From CAMCYM01 sp964405405 (GTDB lineage Bacteria; Bacteroidota; Bacteroidia; Flavobacteriales_D; Sanyastnellaceae), in NCBI GenBank assembly GCA_964405405.1, contig CAYONT010000002.1, positions 1 to 64,000 on the forward strand: a DNA stretch of 64,000 bases, read 5' to 3'. This document shows, in pieces, positions 18,622 through 26,507 of this stretch. Made by a program: the position numbers and the translations under genes. The notes beneath the pieces are model-generated. The model was not told the DNA's origin. It saw only the letters and a list, made by a program, of their open reading frames with translations, and did not search any database. Position 1 is the stretch's first letter; each line of letters opens with the position of its first letter.

Positions 18622-19470
18622 ATGACCCCTCCTACCCTGCCCTCCATCGCCTCCCAAGTCCGCCGGGACATCGTTCGCATGGTCCATGGAGCTGCATCCG
18701 GGCATCCGGGCGGTTCTTTGGGGTGCACGGAGCTGCTGGTGAAACTGTATTTTGATACCCTGCACTTGGACCCTGAACGTTTCGACATGAACGGATGGGA
18801 CGAGGACCTCTTTTTCTTGAGCAACGGACACATTTCGCCGGTTTGGTACAGTGTTTTGGCCCGAAAGGGCTATTTCCCGGTGGCTGAACTCGCCACCTTT
18901 CGCAAGCTGAACTCTCGGCTGCAGGGTCATCCTGCGACGGAAGAGGGCTTGCCCGGGATCCGGGTGGCCTCGGGGTCACTGGGACAAGGCCTGAGCGTCG
19001 CCATCGGCGCTGCCCAGGTGAAGCAAATGCGGGGCGATGCGCGGACTGTATTCTCCCTTCATGGCGATGGGGAAATGCAGGAAGGCCAAATCTGGGAAGC
19101 CGCCATGTACGCCGCCCACCACCGCGTGGACAACTTGATCAGCTTCATCGACTGCAATGGCCAGCAGATTGACGGCTCCACACAGGAGGTCATGGGGTTG
19201 GGCGACTTGGGTGCGAAGTGGCGGGCTTTCGGTTGGCGCGTGTTGGAAGCCGATGGCCACGATTTCGCAGACCTCGATCGGGTCATTGAAGCCGGAAAGG
19301 CTGCACGCGGCTCTGGTCAACCCACGGTGGTCCTGATGCGCACCGAAATGGGAAAGGGGGTCGACTTCATGGAAGGGACCCACGAATGGCACGGCATTGC
19401 CCCCAATGACGCCCAGCTCGCAAGCGCATTGGCCCAATTGCCGGAAACCCTTGGGGATTACGCCGGCTGA
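18622..19470 (+). CDS. Transketolase, N-terminal (TPP-binding) subunit
   Basis: 282 residues, matching the N-terminal half of a split transketolase. Motifs: HGAASGHPGGSLGCTELL, LSNGHISPVWYSVLARKGY and SGSLGQGLSVAIGAA. The TPP-binding GDGEMQEGQIWEAAMYA...N region and a terminal THEWHGIAPNDAQLASAL are also present. A split enzyme needs a C-terminal partner (Pyr plus C domains). None is present next door or anywhere in the readable window, although gap 2 hides a short stretch 1.5 kb downstream. Its role would be the non-oxidative pentose phosphate pathway. Its stop overlaps the VWA gene start by one base (TGATG). Confidence 0.92.
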   Translation: MTPPTLPSIASQVRRDIVRMVHGAASGHPGGSLGCTELLVKLYFDTLHLDPERFDMNGWDEDLFFLSNGHISPVWYSVLARKGYFPVAELATFRKLNSRLQGHPATEEGLPGIRVASGSLGQGLSVAIGAAQVKQMRGDARTVFSLHGDGEMQEGQIWEAAMYAAHHRVDNLISFIDCNGQQIDGSTQEVMGLGDLGAKWRAFGWRVLEADGHDFADLDRVIEAGKAARGSGQPTVVLMRTEMGKGVDFMEGTHEWHGIAPNDAQLASALAQLPETLGDYAG

Positions 19471-20927
19471 TGATTCCCTGCGGCTCCGGGTACATGCCTG
19501 TAAATCAATGGCCTCGTCGCCTCTCGAAGACGTGCATCGCCCTTGCGCTGTTGCTGCTCGGTTTGGGACGTTTTCAAGGCCAAACCAAGCCCCAAGCTGA
19601 CCTCTCTGGCCCCACCCGTCTGCTCTTCGTTTTCGATGCATCCAACAGCATGAATGCTTACTGGGGCAAGTCGCGACGCATCGACGTGGCAACAACCTAC
19701 CTCTCCGAAGCGCTGACCGATTTGTATGGTCAGGAGGGGTTGGAGCTGGGGTTGCGGGTTTATGGACACCGCACGGCTTTCGTTCCGGGCAAGGTACAGG
19801 ACTGTGACGACAGCGAACTGGTGATTCCCTTACGCAAAGGCAACAACCTGCTCATCGCGCAGGCGCTCCGGCGGCTGGAGGCTCGGGGGACCACGCCGAT
19901 CGCCCGTTCCTTAGAGTGGGCTGCTGGAGATTTCCCAGACCGCAACGCGCGGAACGTACTCATCCTCATTACCGATGGCATTGAGGCCTGTGACGGGGAT
20001 CCTTGTGCCGTCTCTGAGGCGCTTCAAGCCCAAGGGGTCGTCGTGAAGCCCTTCATCATCGGCATCGGACTGGAACCGCACGTCAAGGAGAAGTTCCGAT
20101 GCGTTGGGCACTTCTTTGACGCCCAGGTTCCCGCTGATTTTGAGGCGATTCTGGACAAGGTCATCGAACAAGCTTTGTTTGAAACAACGCTTGAAGTGGA
20201 TTTGATTGCCGGGGCTGCCGGTGGGGAAAGCACAGGTACGACGAGGAAGCGGGTGACCGATTTGGCCTTCACCTTCACGGACTTGGAGACGGGGCTTGCT
20301 GCAGGGCAATGGGTGCATGCGCTGGATGAGCAAGGCCGGCCGGATACGCTTCGCTTGGATCCCCTTCCTCCTTACCGGCTGGATGTGCACACCGTCCCCC
20401 CCATCCGCCTGGATACCGTGCGGCTGGAACCGCGGAAACACAATCCAATTGTGGTCCCGAATGTCGCCCAAGGGGTTTTGGAATGGAACTGGTCTCCGCA
20501 AGGGCCTTCCCTGCCAGATGTTCCAGCCCTGCTTTTCAGGACCGAGGCCTCCACCCCACTCGCCACTTTGCGTGCGGGGCAACGGTTGCGGGTCCTAGCC
20601 GGTACTTATGACCTCCGGTGGTCGACGGCGCCCCCCTTGGAGCGCAAAGGGGTTGTCATCACCGAAGGAACCATCACCCCCCTGCAAGTGCCTGCTCCCG
20701 GATGGTTGACACTTGACGTACCGGAGGTCGCATGGGGTTGTATCCTTTCGCAACCGACGGGGGAGGTCGTTTACAAGTTCGATATTGGCAACCCTTCGGG
20801 GAAATGGCCCCTTCAACCGGGTGTCTACAAACTTTTGCTCCGCATGCAATCGGCTGAACACACCGGCGCCTCACTCGTGCACGCTTTTCAGATTGAATCC
20901 CATTTGACCCACACCTTTGCCCCATGA
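19470..20927 (+). CDS. Exported von Willebrand factor A (VWA) domain protein
   Basis: 485 residues. After a hydrophobic signal (LSKTCIALALLLLGLGRFQG) comes a VWA domain (about 47-235) with an intact MIDAS motif DASNS in LLFVFDASNSMN, a Thr in TTPIARSL, and the metal-ligand Asp in ILITDGIEAC. The remaining 250 residues are beta-rich and of unknown type. VWA domains bind proteins through the metal site. The ATG at 19470 overlaps the transketolase stop; an alternative in-frame ATG at 19494 (MPVNQWPRR) would give a more typical signal peptide. It also overlaps the next gene by ATGA, indicating a coupled operon running into the gap. Confidence 0.85.
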   Translation: MIPCGSGYMPVNQWPRRLSKTCIALALLLLGLGRFQGQTKPQADLSGPTRLLFVFDASNSMNAYWGKSRRIDVATTYLSEALTDLYGQEGLELGLRVYGHRTAFVPGKVQDCDDSELVIPLRKGNNLLIAQALRRLEARGTTPIARSLEWAAGDFPDRNARNVLILITDGIEACDGDPCAVSEALQAQGVVVKPFIIGIGLEPHVKEKFRCVGHFFDAQVPADFEAILDKVIEQALFETTLEVDLIAGAAGGESTGTTRKRVTDLAFTFTDLETGLAAGQWVHALDEQGRPDTLRLDPLPPYRLDVHTVPPIRLDTVRLEPRKHNPIVVPNVAQGVLEWNWSPQGPSLPDVPALLFRTEASTPLATLRAGQRLRVLAGTYDLRWSTAPPLERKGVVITEGTITPLQVPAPGWLTLDVPEVAWGCILSQPTGEVVYKFDIGNPSGKWPLQPGVYKLLLRMQSAEHTGASLVHAFQIESHLTHTFAP

Positions 20928-20949
20928 TCAACGACCGCATCATTTCAAG
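20924..20949 (+). CDS. Start of a gene lost in assembly gap 2
   Basis: An ATG at 20924 overlaps the VWA stop (ATGA) and reads MINDRIISS before the Ns. The coupling pattern matches other gene joints in this window, so I think it is a real start, but eight or nine residues do not allow identification. No continuation is visible in the nine bases left between the gap and the next, oppositely oriented stop, so the gene must end inside the gap. Confidence 0.45.
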
Positions 20950-21049
20950 NNNNNNNNNNNNNNNNNNNNNNNNNNNNNNNNNNNNNNNNNNNNNNNNNNN
21001 NNNNNNNNNNNNNNNNNNNNNNNNNNNNNNNNNNNNNNNNNNNNNNNNN
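20950..21049. other. Assembly gap (100 N)
   Basis: A run of exactly 100 N, probably a placeholder of unknown true size. At least one gene (starting at 20924) lies mainly inside it. The gene on the right ends at 21059 on the other strand. Confidence 0.98.
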
Positions 21050-21058
21050 AAGCGGGTC

Positions 21059-22009
21059 TCAGCGTAACTGCGGATTCCAGCCCTGAGGCAGTGCAGCCAG
21101 CGCATCGTAAATGCGCTGGCGGTCTGGGCTACTGAGTGCTGACAGCGGCGGGCGAACACCCGCGTCGGCTTGCCCCATCAAAGCAAGAACTTCCTTGATT
21201 CCAGAGGCTGTGGGTACCGAATCCAACGCGGCCAAAAGCGGATAAAGATGTCGATGCGTTTCCCGCGCACCTGAAAAATCGCCAAAAAGAGCTTGGTGTA
21301 CCAACCGACCCCAAGCTTCCGGTAGGGCATTGCCCAGGGCTGAAATCACGCCATCCGTGCCCAAGGCCAAATCAGACAAAGCCACAGGGTCACATGCCGT
21401 AACAACCCGGAAATGCGGCGGGCGTTGTTGTAACAAAGCATCCGTGAACCTCCGATCATCTCCGTCCAACCTGACCCCAAGGAAGCGATGATCTTCCGCG
21501 AGTTGCAAGAACACATCAATGTCCAAGGAAGCCCCCCTGGGTTCGTCTGCTCGGCGATGCAAAACCACGGGCCACGGAGAACATTCGGCTACATTCTGCG
21601 CGTGCAGTACATATCCATGTGCATCACAGCGCCCAGAAGCGGGTGAAGCCAAAAGCAGTCCGGCAATCACCTTTTTCGAATCTCTGCCGTGGGCCACTTC
21701 GGCCAGTTGCTGGATTTGTTGTTCCACATCACTTGGATCGTCACCGCCGACCCCAATGAACAATTGCAGCGGGGGTTTGACAACCTCCAACATGAATTGA
21801 ACCAACTGCAGCCGCTCCTCCAGACGTAGCGTTGAGCGTTCAGAGTGCTCACCCAGTACGACGAGAAAATCTACCGGACTTTGAATCATCCGAGCAACCA
21901 TTTTCTCCAACGTAGGAAGATCCATGCTTCCCTGCTGCAGACTCAAATGAGAGCCATGGAAAGGGGTGATCAATCCGACGCCATGTCCTTGCAAAGGGTT
22001 GTTTTTCAT
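21059..22009 (-). CDS. DapA-fold (dihydrodipicolinate synthase family) protein lacking catalytic residues
   Basis: 316 residues alignable by eye to DHDPS along its length: GVGLITPF at the start, FIGVGGDDPSDV, TDGVISALGNALPEAW and SGIKEVLALMG near the end. Key positions differ. The TT of GTTGES is Glu54-His55 (LGEHSERSTL); the YY of SPYYNKP is missing (SPASGR, 122-127); the YNVPGRT tyrosine is His151; and the Schiff-base lysine of the IKEASG-type motif is Arg180 (GVRLDGD, codon AGG at 21470-21472). Aldolase activity is therefore unlikely. A regulatory, structural or altered catalytic role is inference. An ATG start at 22009 is used; a TTG lies three codons upstream. It lies 5 nt after the 22015-22560 gene. 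Confidence 0.82.
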   Translation of the reverse strand: MKNNPLQGHGVGLITPFHGSHLSLQQGSMDLPTLEKMVARMIQSPVDFLVVLGEHSERSTLRLEERLQLVQFMLEVVKPPLQLFIGVGGDDPSDVEQQIQQLAEVAHGRDSKKVIAGLLLASPASGRCDAHGYVLHAQNVAECSPWPVVLHRRADEPRGASLDIDVFLQLAEDHRFLGVRLDGDDRRFTDALLQQRPPHFRVVTACDPVALSDLALGTDGVISALGNALPEAWGRLVHQALFGDFSGARETHRHLYPLLAALDSVPTASGIKEVLALMGQADAGVRPPLSALSSPDRQRIYDALAALPQGWNPQLR

Positions 22010-22014
22010 AACAT

Positions 22015-22560
22015 TCAATCCGGAGTTGTCGCCATGGGAGCATCCAATAGAAACTGAATCATACGATTCGCAAAATCGGCACTTGGTTCCCCCGGCTGAG
22101 GCACGAATAGCACATCAAAGTCTTGAGATCTCAAATGCCCGGCAGATCCCACCTTCATGCGTGCCATAGATCTCCAACAGAGATGATCCAAGGGCAAAAG
22201 AGGTTCAGGCTCAAGGCAAATGAGCATGTCCCAATCGACGTCCAGAAAGGCGCCGGTGATTCCCTTCGGTTCCTTCCACCGATCCAAATGGCCGTCACTC
22301 AAATACATTTCATCCCGTTTCTGGAAAAAATAATGAGGCAGGGCTTTCTCCGGTAGGGGCACATAAGCCAAACGAACTACACGTTCCACGCCATGCTCCG
22401 CAACCAACCGCTCAGCAAGTTGTCGCATCCGGCGAAACTGGGCCTCATCGCGGTGTTGGTAGACAATGGCCACCTGCTTCGCACCCCGCAAGGAGGTTCC
22501 TCGCACCCTACGATTCCTCGCGGGCCTTCGCTTCAGACGATACCTAGACCACCATTCCAT
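22015..22560 (-). CDS. Conserved hypothetical protein beside dapA (possibly DUF6913)
   Basis: 181 residues. A basic N-terminus (WWSRYRLKRRPARNRRVRG) precedes an alpha/beta domain with KQVAIVYQHRDEAQF, HGVERVVRLAYVPLPEKAL, DWDMLICLEPEPLLPLDHL and the end region SQDFDVLFVPQPGEPSADFA. In Flavobacteriia the gene beside dapA is often a DUF6913 protein of this size and pattern; the assignment here rests on memory of that context and general resemblance. No catalytic motif is evident. An ATG at 22560 is used; an in-frame TTG at 22578 is possible. Its stop lies 5 nt before the DapA-like ATG. Confidence 0.65.
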   Translation of the reverse strand: MEWWSRYRLKRRPARNRRVRGTSLRGAKQVAIVYQHRDEAQFRRMRQLAERLVAEHGVERVVRLAYVPLPEKALPHYFFQKRDEMYLSDGHLDRWKEPKGITGAFLDVDWDMLICLEPEPLLPLDHLCWRSMARMKVGSAGHLRSQDFDVLFVPQPGEPSADFANRMIQFLLDAPMATTPD

Positions 22561-22607
22561 CCATTTCACAGGGCGCAATTTAGGTGCTCAGTTTGGCACG
22601 GGATTGG

Positions 22608-22615
22608 TAGATTCG
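22608..22615 (+). promoter_or_regulatory. Candidate -7 box (TAGATTCG)
   Basis: One mismatch to TAnnTTTG, 17 nt before the ATG at 22633; a TTTG lies 12 nt further upstream. It sits in the divergent spacer between the DapA-neighbour gene and the lipoprotein gene. Confidence 0.3.
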
Positions 22616-22632
22616 CAAAAAAAACAACGACC

Positions 22633-23196
22633 ATGCAAGCTGTTTCTCAGTTCTCCTTTCTCACGATGGGGTGGATGTTGCTCACCATCTGGACGGGTTG
22701 TGCAGGTAACCCGCTCGGAAAACAAGTAAAAGAGCCCTTTCAAGGACGGGCATATGAATCGAACAACCGCTTCTACCGAGCGACCGGCAAGGCATCCAGC
22801 AAGCAAGACGCCATTGCGCAGAGCAAGGCTGAGGTCCAAGCTCGCCAGGGCTTGGCCCAACAATTGCAAACCACAATCCAGGCCGTTACCGACAACTATG
22901 CAAAGGATGTTCAAGGGGAACATGTCAACGAAGCCATCGAACGATTTGAGACCTTGGTTCGCGAAGTAACAAATACCACATTGACCGATGTCCGGGTCAT
23001 TGGACGGGAGAAGTTCGTCAATGCGGAGGGTACCTACACCGTATATGTGGCCATGGAGATCCGCAAGGCTGCCATGTACCGCCACATGAAAAAGTTAGCG
23101 CGCATGGATGAGCGACTTTCCCGAGCTGCACTTGAGGACATCGAGCGACTTTTGGATGAGAAGATTGCCGAATCGGAATCTGGCCCGGAAGAATAA
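22633..23196 (+). CDS. Lipoprotein resembling the LPP20 family
   Basis: 187 residues. The signal peptide ends in a clear lipobox (LTIWTGC, Cys at about 25). The mature part begins with NPLGKQVKEPFQGRAYESNN, followed by a helical domain with FYRATGKASSKQDAIAQSKA. The pattern GKASSKQDAIAQSKAEVQAR followed by VTNTTLTDVRVIGRE and YTVYVAMEIRK is that of LPP20-like outer-membrane lipoproteins. A helical, charged tail follows (residues 150-187). Function is unknown. The ATG at 22633 precedes the signal peptide. It converges on msrA with 14 nt between stops. Confidence 0.75.
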   Translation: MQAVSQFSFLTMGWMLLTIWTGCAGNPLGKQVKEPFQGRAYESNNRFYRATGKASSKQDAIAQSKAEVQARQGLAQQLQTTIQAVTDNYAKDVQGEHVNEAIERFETLVREVTNTTLTDVRVIGREKFVNAEGTYTVYVAMEIRKAAMYRHMKKLARMDERLSRAALEDIERLLDEKIAESESGPEE

Positions 23197-23210
23197 ACGC
23201 ATTTTCTAAA

Positions 23211-23879
23211 TCACTCCACCAAGAGTGGGGCGAATTGCGCTCTAAGTTTCTTCATTTTGGGAGCGATCACTGCGCGGCAATAGGGGGCCTCCCCATTGAG
23301 CTCATAGTAAGCTTGGTGATAATCCTCCGCTGGATAGAACGGTGCCATGGGAAGTACCTCCGTCACAATGGGTTCTTCCAGAATCGACTGCGCCCGTTGA
23401 ATGGCAGCTTCAATTGAAGCCACCTGATCGATGTGTGTGTAAAATATGGCACTGCGGTATTGCGAGCCCACATCTGCACCTTGGCGATTGGGGGTCGTAG
23501 GGTCATGCGTTGCGAAGAAAACATCCAACAACGTTCCCACGCCGATGACATTCGGATCGAACACCACTTGCACCACCTCAGCGTGACCGGTCCTTCCAGT
23601 GCAAACTTCTCGATAAGCCGGATTCTTGATGTGACCGCCCATGTAGCCCGAAACTGCGGAATCTACCCCTTTCAGAGAAGCAAAAACTGCTTCAACACAC
23701 CAAAAGCATCCTGCTCCCAACGTCAAGGTGTCTTTGTTCATTTCAGTGGTTGGTTTCATCTGGCAATTTTTTTGATCTAGCGCCTCGGTTTCGCGACCCT
23801 TTGGGGGCTGTAAGGACCACAGGGACAAGCACCCCAAGGCTAAGCCCAAAACAATCAAGCCCCTTGCCCGCCTTTCCAT
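23211..23879 (-). CDS. msrA: Peptide-methionine (S)-S-oxide reductase, exported/anchored
   Basis: 222 residues. The MsrA domain (about 52-215) has the catalytic motif GAGCFWCVEAVF, GYMGGHIKNPAYREVCTGRT, GHAEVVQVVFD and FYPAEDYHQAYY, with a C-terminal Cys in APYCRAVIAPK as probable resolving residue. It reduces methionine-S-sulfoxide in proteins. The first 50 residues add a basic-hydrophobic signal (RRARGLIVLGLALGCLSLW), with Cys in LALGC as a possible lipobox, so the enzyme should act outside the cytoplasm. The ATG at 23879 was chosen because it precedes this signal. It starts 1 nt after the stop of the outer-membrane protein gene, so the two are coexpressed. Confidence 0.93.
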   Translation of the reverse strand: MERRARGLIVLGLALGCLSLWSLQPPKGRETEALDQKNCQMKPTTEMNKDTLTLGAGCFWCVEAVFASLKGVDSAVSGYMGGHIKNPAYREVCTGRTGHAEVVQVVFDPNVIGVGTLLDVFFATHDPTTPNRQGADVGSQYRSAIFYTHIDQVASIEAAIQRAQSILEEPIVTEVLPMAPFYPAEDYHQAYYELNGEAPYCRAVIAPKMKKLRAQFAPLLVE

Positions 23880-23880
23880 T

Positions 23881-25338
23881 TCAAAAACTCCATCGTGCAA
23901 CGCACAGGTAGAGAGCAACCTCAGGCTGTGAAGGGTTCCAAAGTGCCTGCAGATCCCCAGCCCGTGCGCCAACCTCAAAATGCTTCCTACCCAATGCGGC
24001 AGTAAATCCGACCGGAATCCGGAGGCTACTTCCTTGTAGCTTTCGACAACCGCCATCGATCCGGAGCCAAGGTGTCAACTGGAACACAGCGGTTCCTCCC
24101 AATCGCAAACCATCCGTTCCCAGGGATTTCCCATTGTCGAGGCTCAAATCTCCGGCGATCAAAATGGCCTCCCCCAAACGGGTTCCAGCCCCCACATGGA
24201 CTGTTGTAGGCAAAGCGATTCGGCGAACCTCGGAGTCCGAAACCTGGAACCAGGTTGCGGGGTCCATGGCTCGGGTCATCCAATCCATCCAAGCATTGGG
24301 AGTACTGAATCCGGTCAAAGCGGGCAATGATATGTCTAGGCGGTAACGTTCGCCTCTCCATTCCATCCAACCGATGTCCGTCAGGGATCCGCTGAACCAA
24401 TGGCCAGATGGATGCACGAATACAACCCCCAGATCCATTCCCCACCCTTGGCCTACTGGCCCCCATTGCCGAATCCCTGAGAGATTGGGACTCAGTGCAG
24501 CCGAATCCAATCGAGGAATGGAGAAACCGTTTGAGAATGCACCAAATGCATCCAAACCTCCGTTGGATTGTTGCAGTCTGAAGTAGCCATTGCCCAACAA
24601 CAACTTGACCCCGAGTCCCGTGTGAATCTGCCAACCCTCTGCCCCCCCCCAACGACGTGAGACCCCAATCTCATGACTTTTCTGCCACGAAAATCCCAAT
24701 TCTGTGTTGCCCAAAACCTGGCCAACCAGAGCATCGCCATCGAGATCGATGCCGCCCAAAATCTGGGTCAGTTCTTCGGTCGTCCAATTCGCTTGATTGG
24801 GCAGGGTATCTCCGTCCGCAAAAATGACTTGATCAAAGACCTGCGCAGCATTTCCCGCCGTCAAAACATCCAAGGTGCTCCGTCCAATCTTTGCTTCCGA
24901 CACGAAGGATTGGCGTGCTGCATAAGCCACACCCCATTTGCCGTTGGCCGATTTGCGTGAACTTCCTGCAACAAGCACCTCACCTTGAACGGACAGGTTC
25001 TGATCTGAAAGTCGATCCAACCAAGCCGTAGATCCCAACCCGGACCATGCTTGCTCGTTGCCCTCCCGATTCAGCAAATCATCCCACAAGTCTGCGCGAT
25101 TGAAAACGCTGGACTCAATAGAGACTCCTCCCTCCATCGCCCCCAGGACCCAACCTTTGTCAGGGTGCAACGGCATGTGCGTCAGGCCGGCCGGATTCCA
25201 ACCCAGGGCCCGATAATCTGTTGCCAGCGCAAATGGTGTGGCTCCAACGCCTACAGGGTACCGTAAGACTTGGGCCATCCCATCGATTCCGATGGCAATC
25301 CCAATGCCCACGATGACCCCGCTTAGCCACCAGCGCAT
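23881..25338 (-). CDS. Outer-membrane beta-barrel protein (DUF5723-like)
   Basis: 485 residues. A signal peptide (MRWWLSGVIVGIGIAIGI...MAQ) is followed by LRYPVGVGATPFALATDYRA and LGWNPAGLT, the N-terminal pattern of PorV/DUF5723-type Bacteroidota barrels. Alternating amphipathic beta strands run to the C-terminus, which ends in an aromatic (ARWSF), the usual barrel signature. The ATG at 25338 is preferred; 25362 would overlap ilvE by 19 nt. It lies 5 nt after ilvE and 1 nt before msrA. Function is unknown. Confidence 0.75.
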   Translation of the reverse strand: MRWWLSGVIVGIGIAIGIDGMAQVLRYPVGVGATPFALATDYRALGWNPAGLTHMPLHPDKGWVLGAMEGGVSIESSVFNRADLWDDLLNREGNEQAWSGLGSTAWLDRLSDQNLSVQGEVLVAGSSRKSANGKWGVAYAARQSFVSEAKIGRSTLDVLTAGNAAQVFDQVIFADGDTLPNQANWTTEELTQILGGIDLDGDALVGQVLGNTELGFSWQKSHEIGVSRRWGGAEGWQIHTGLGVKLLLGNGYFRLQQSNGGLDAFGAFSNGFSIPRLDSAALSPNLSGIRQWGPVGQGWGMDLGVVFVHPSGHWFSGSLTDIGWMEWRGERYRLDISLPALTGFSTPNAWMDWMTRAMDPATWFQVSDSEVRRIALPTTVHVGAGTRLGEAILIAGDLSLDNGKSLGTDGLRLGGTAVFQLTPWLRIDGGCRKLQGSSLRIPVGFTAALGRKHFEVGARAGDLQALWNPSQPEVALYLCVARWSF

Positions 25339-25343
25339 CCTTT

Positions 25344-26405
25344 TCAAATCGGAATGTTCCAACCGAACCGATCGGGAATGGCGCCTCTTCGGATGGCATC
25401 CAATTCCGTTCCGATTTTCTGAGACACCTCCCAGCCCGTGGTGGGCAAGTCCAAATCTCCAGACTCAAATCCCACGGTTGCGATGGGGGCAATGGTAGCG
25501 GCGGTGCCAACCCCAAACGCCTCTGTTACCTTTCCAGAACGCAGCCCCACTTCCAATTCCGCCACCGAAATTCGACGCTCTTCCACCGCTATTCCAAGGT
25601 CTTTTGCCAAGTGAATGACGGTGTCACGCGTGACACCCGACAAAATGGTGTCGCTCGTTTTGGGAGAAACCAGAACCCCATCGATGACAAACATTGCATT
25701 CATCGTGCCACTCTCTTCAATGTAGCGATGCTCTATGGCATCTGTCCAGAGCAATTGATGGTACCCAAGCTTTTGAGCTTGCTGACTGGGATACAGCGCA
25801 CCTGCATAGTTTCCAGCGGCCTTCGCAAAACCTGTCCCACCCGGCGTGGCCCGGGTGAAATGGGTTTCCACCTTAACCCGCACGGGCTCCTTGTAATAGG
25901 CACCGACCGGACACGTAAAAATACAGAAAGTGTATGTATCGCTGGCCCTCACACCCACGAACGAATCCGTTGCGATCATGAACGGTCTTATGTACAGGGT
26001 CCCTGCATCATCTTTTGGAACCCAATCCGCATCCAACTGAATCAACTGGAGTAAACCCTCCAAAAAAAGCCCCTCAGGCACCTCTGGCATACACAAACGG
26101 GCCGCAGATCGGTTGAAACGCTCGATATTCTTGCCGGGTCGGAACAGTGAAATGGTTCCATCTACTTGTCTGTAAGCCTTCAACCCTTCAAAAATGGCCT
26201 GGCCGTAGTGGAAAACCATGGAGGCCGGACTCATTTCGAAACTACCATATGGCTCCAATCGGCCCTGTTGCCAATTTCCTTCTGAGAAATTTACCACAAA
26301 CATGTGGTCAGAGAAGGTCCGTCCAAATGCCAAATTTGAGAAATCCACTTCGTGAATTCTTGAGGCAAGGGTCTTGCGAACAGTGAAAGGCGCGGTATCA
26401 ATCAT
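25344..26405 (-). CDS. ilvE: Branched-chain-amino-acid aminotransferase
   Basis: 353 residues, the length of the long (type II) IlvE of Bacteroidota. Motifs: FGRTFSDHMFVVNF, SMVFHYGQAIFEGLKAYR, LYIRPFMIATD, the PLP-lysine region TGFAKAAGNYAGAL, and IEHRYIEESGTMNAMFVIDG. It transfers amino groups between Leu/Ile/Val and 2-oxoglutarate with PLP in the cytoplasm. The ATG at 26405 starts MIDTAPFTVRK. It lies 102 nt downstream of the response regulator gene. No clear terminator is visible between them; a short CAAGG-ATGA-CCTTG hairpin near 26500-26515 lacks a T run. Confidence 0.95.
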   Translation of the reverse strand: MIDTAPFTVRKTLASRIHEVDFSNLAFGRTFSDHMFVVNFSEGNWQQGRLEPYGSFEMSPASMVFHYGQAIFEGLKAYRQVDGTISLFRPGKNIERFNRSAARLCMPEVPEGLFLEGLLQLIQLDADWVPKDDAGTLYIRPFMIATDSFVGVRASDTYTFCIFTCPVGAYYKEPVRVKVETHFTRATPGGTGFAKAAGNYAGALYPSQQAQKLGYHQLLWTDAIEHRYIEESGTMNAMFVIDGVLVSPKTSDTILSGVTRDTVIHLAKDLGIAVEERRISVAELEVGLRSGKVTEAFGVGTAATIAPIATVGFESGDLDLPTTGWEVSQKIGTELDAIRRGAIPDRFGWNIPI

Positions 26406-26507
26406 GGCAATGTCCTTCTTTCATTGAGAATGGTGACACAAAGGTCGGACAAACCCGGAGCCACTCCAACAGACCTGTGAGGTGTCGATGGCCAACAATT
26501 GTCAAGG

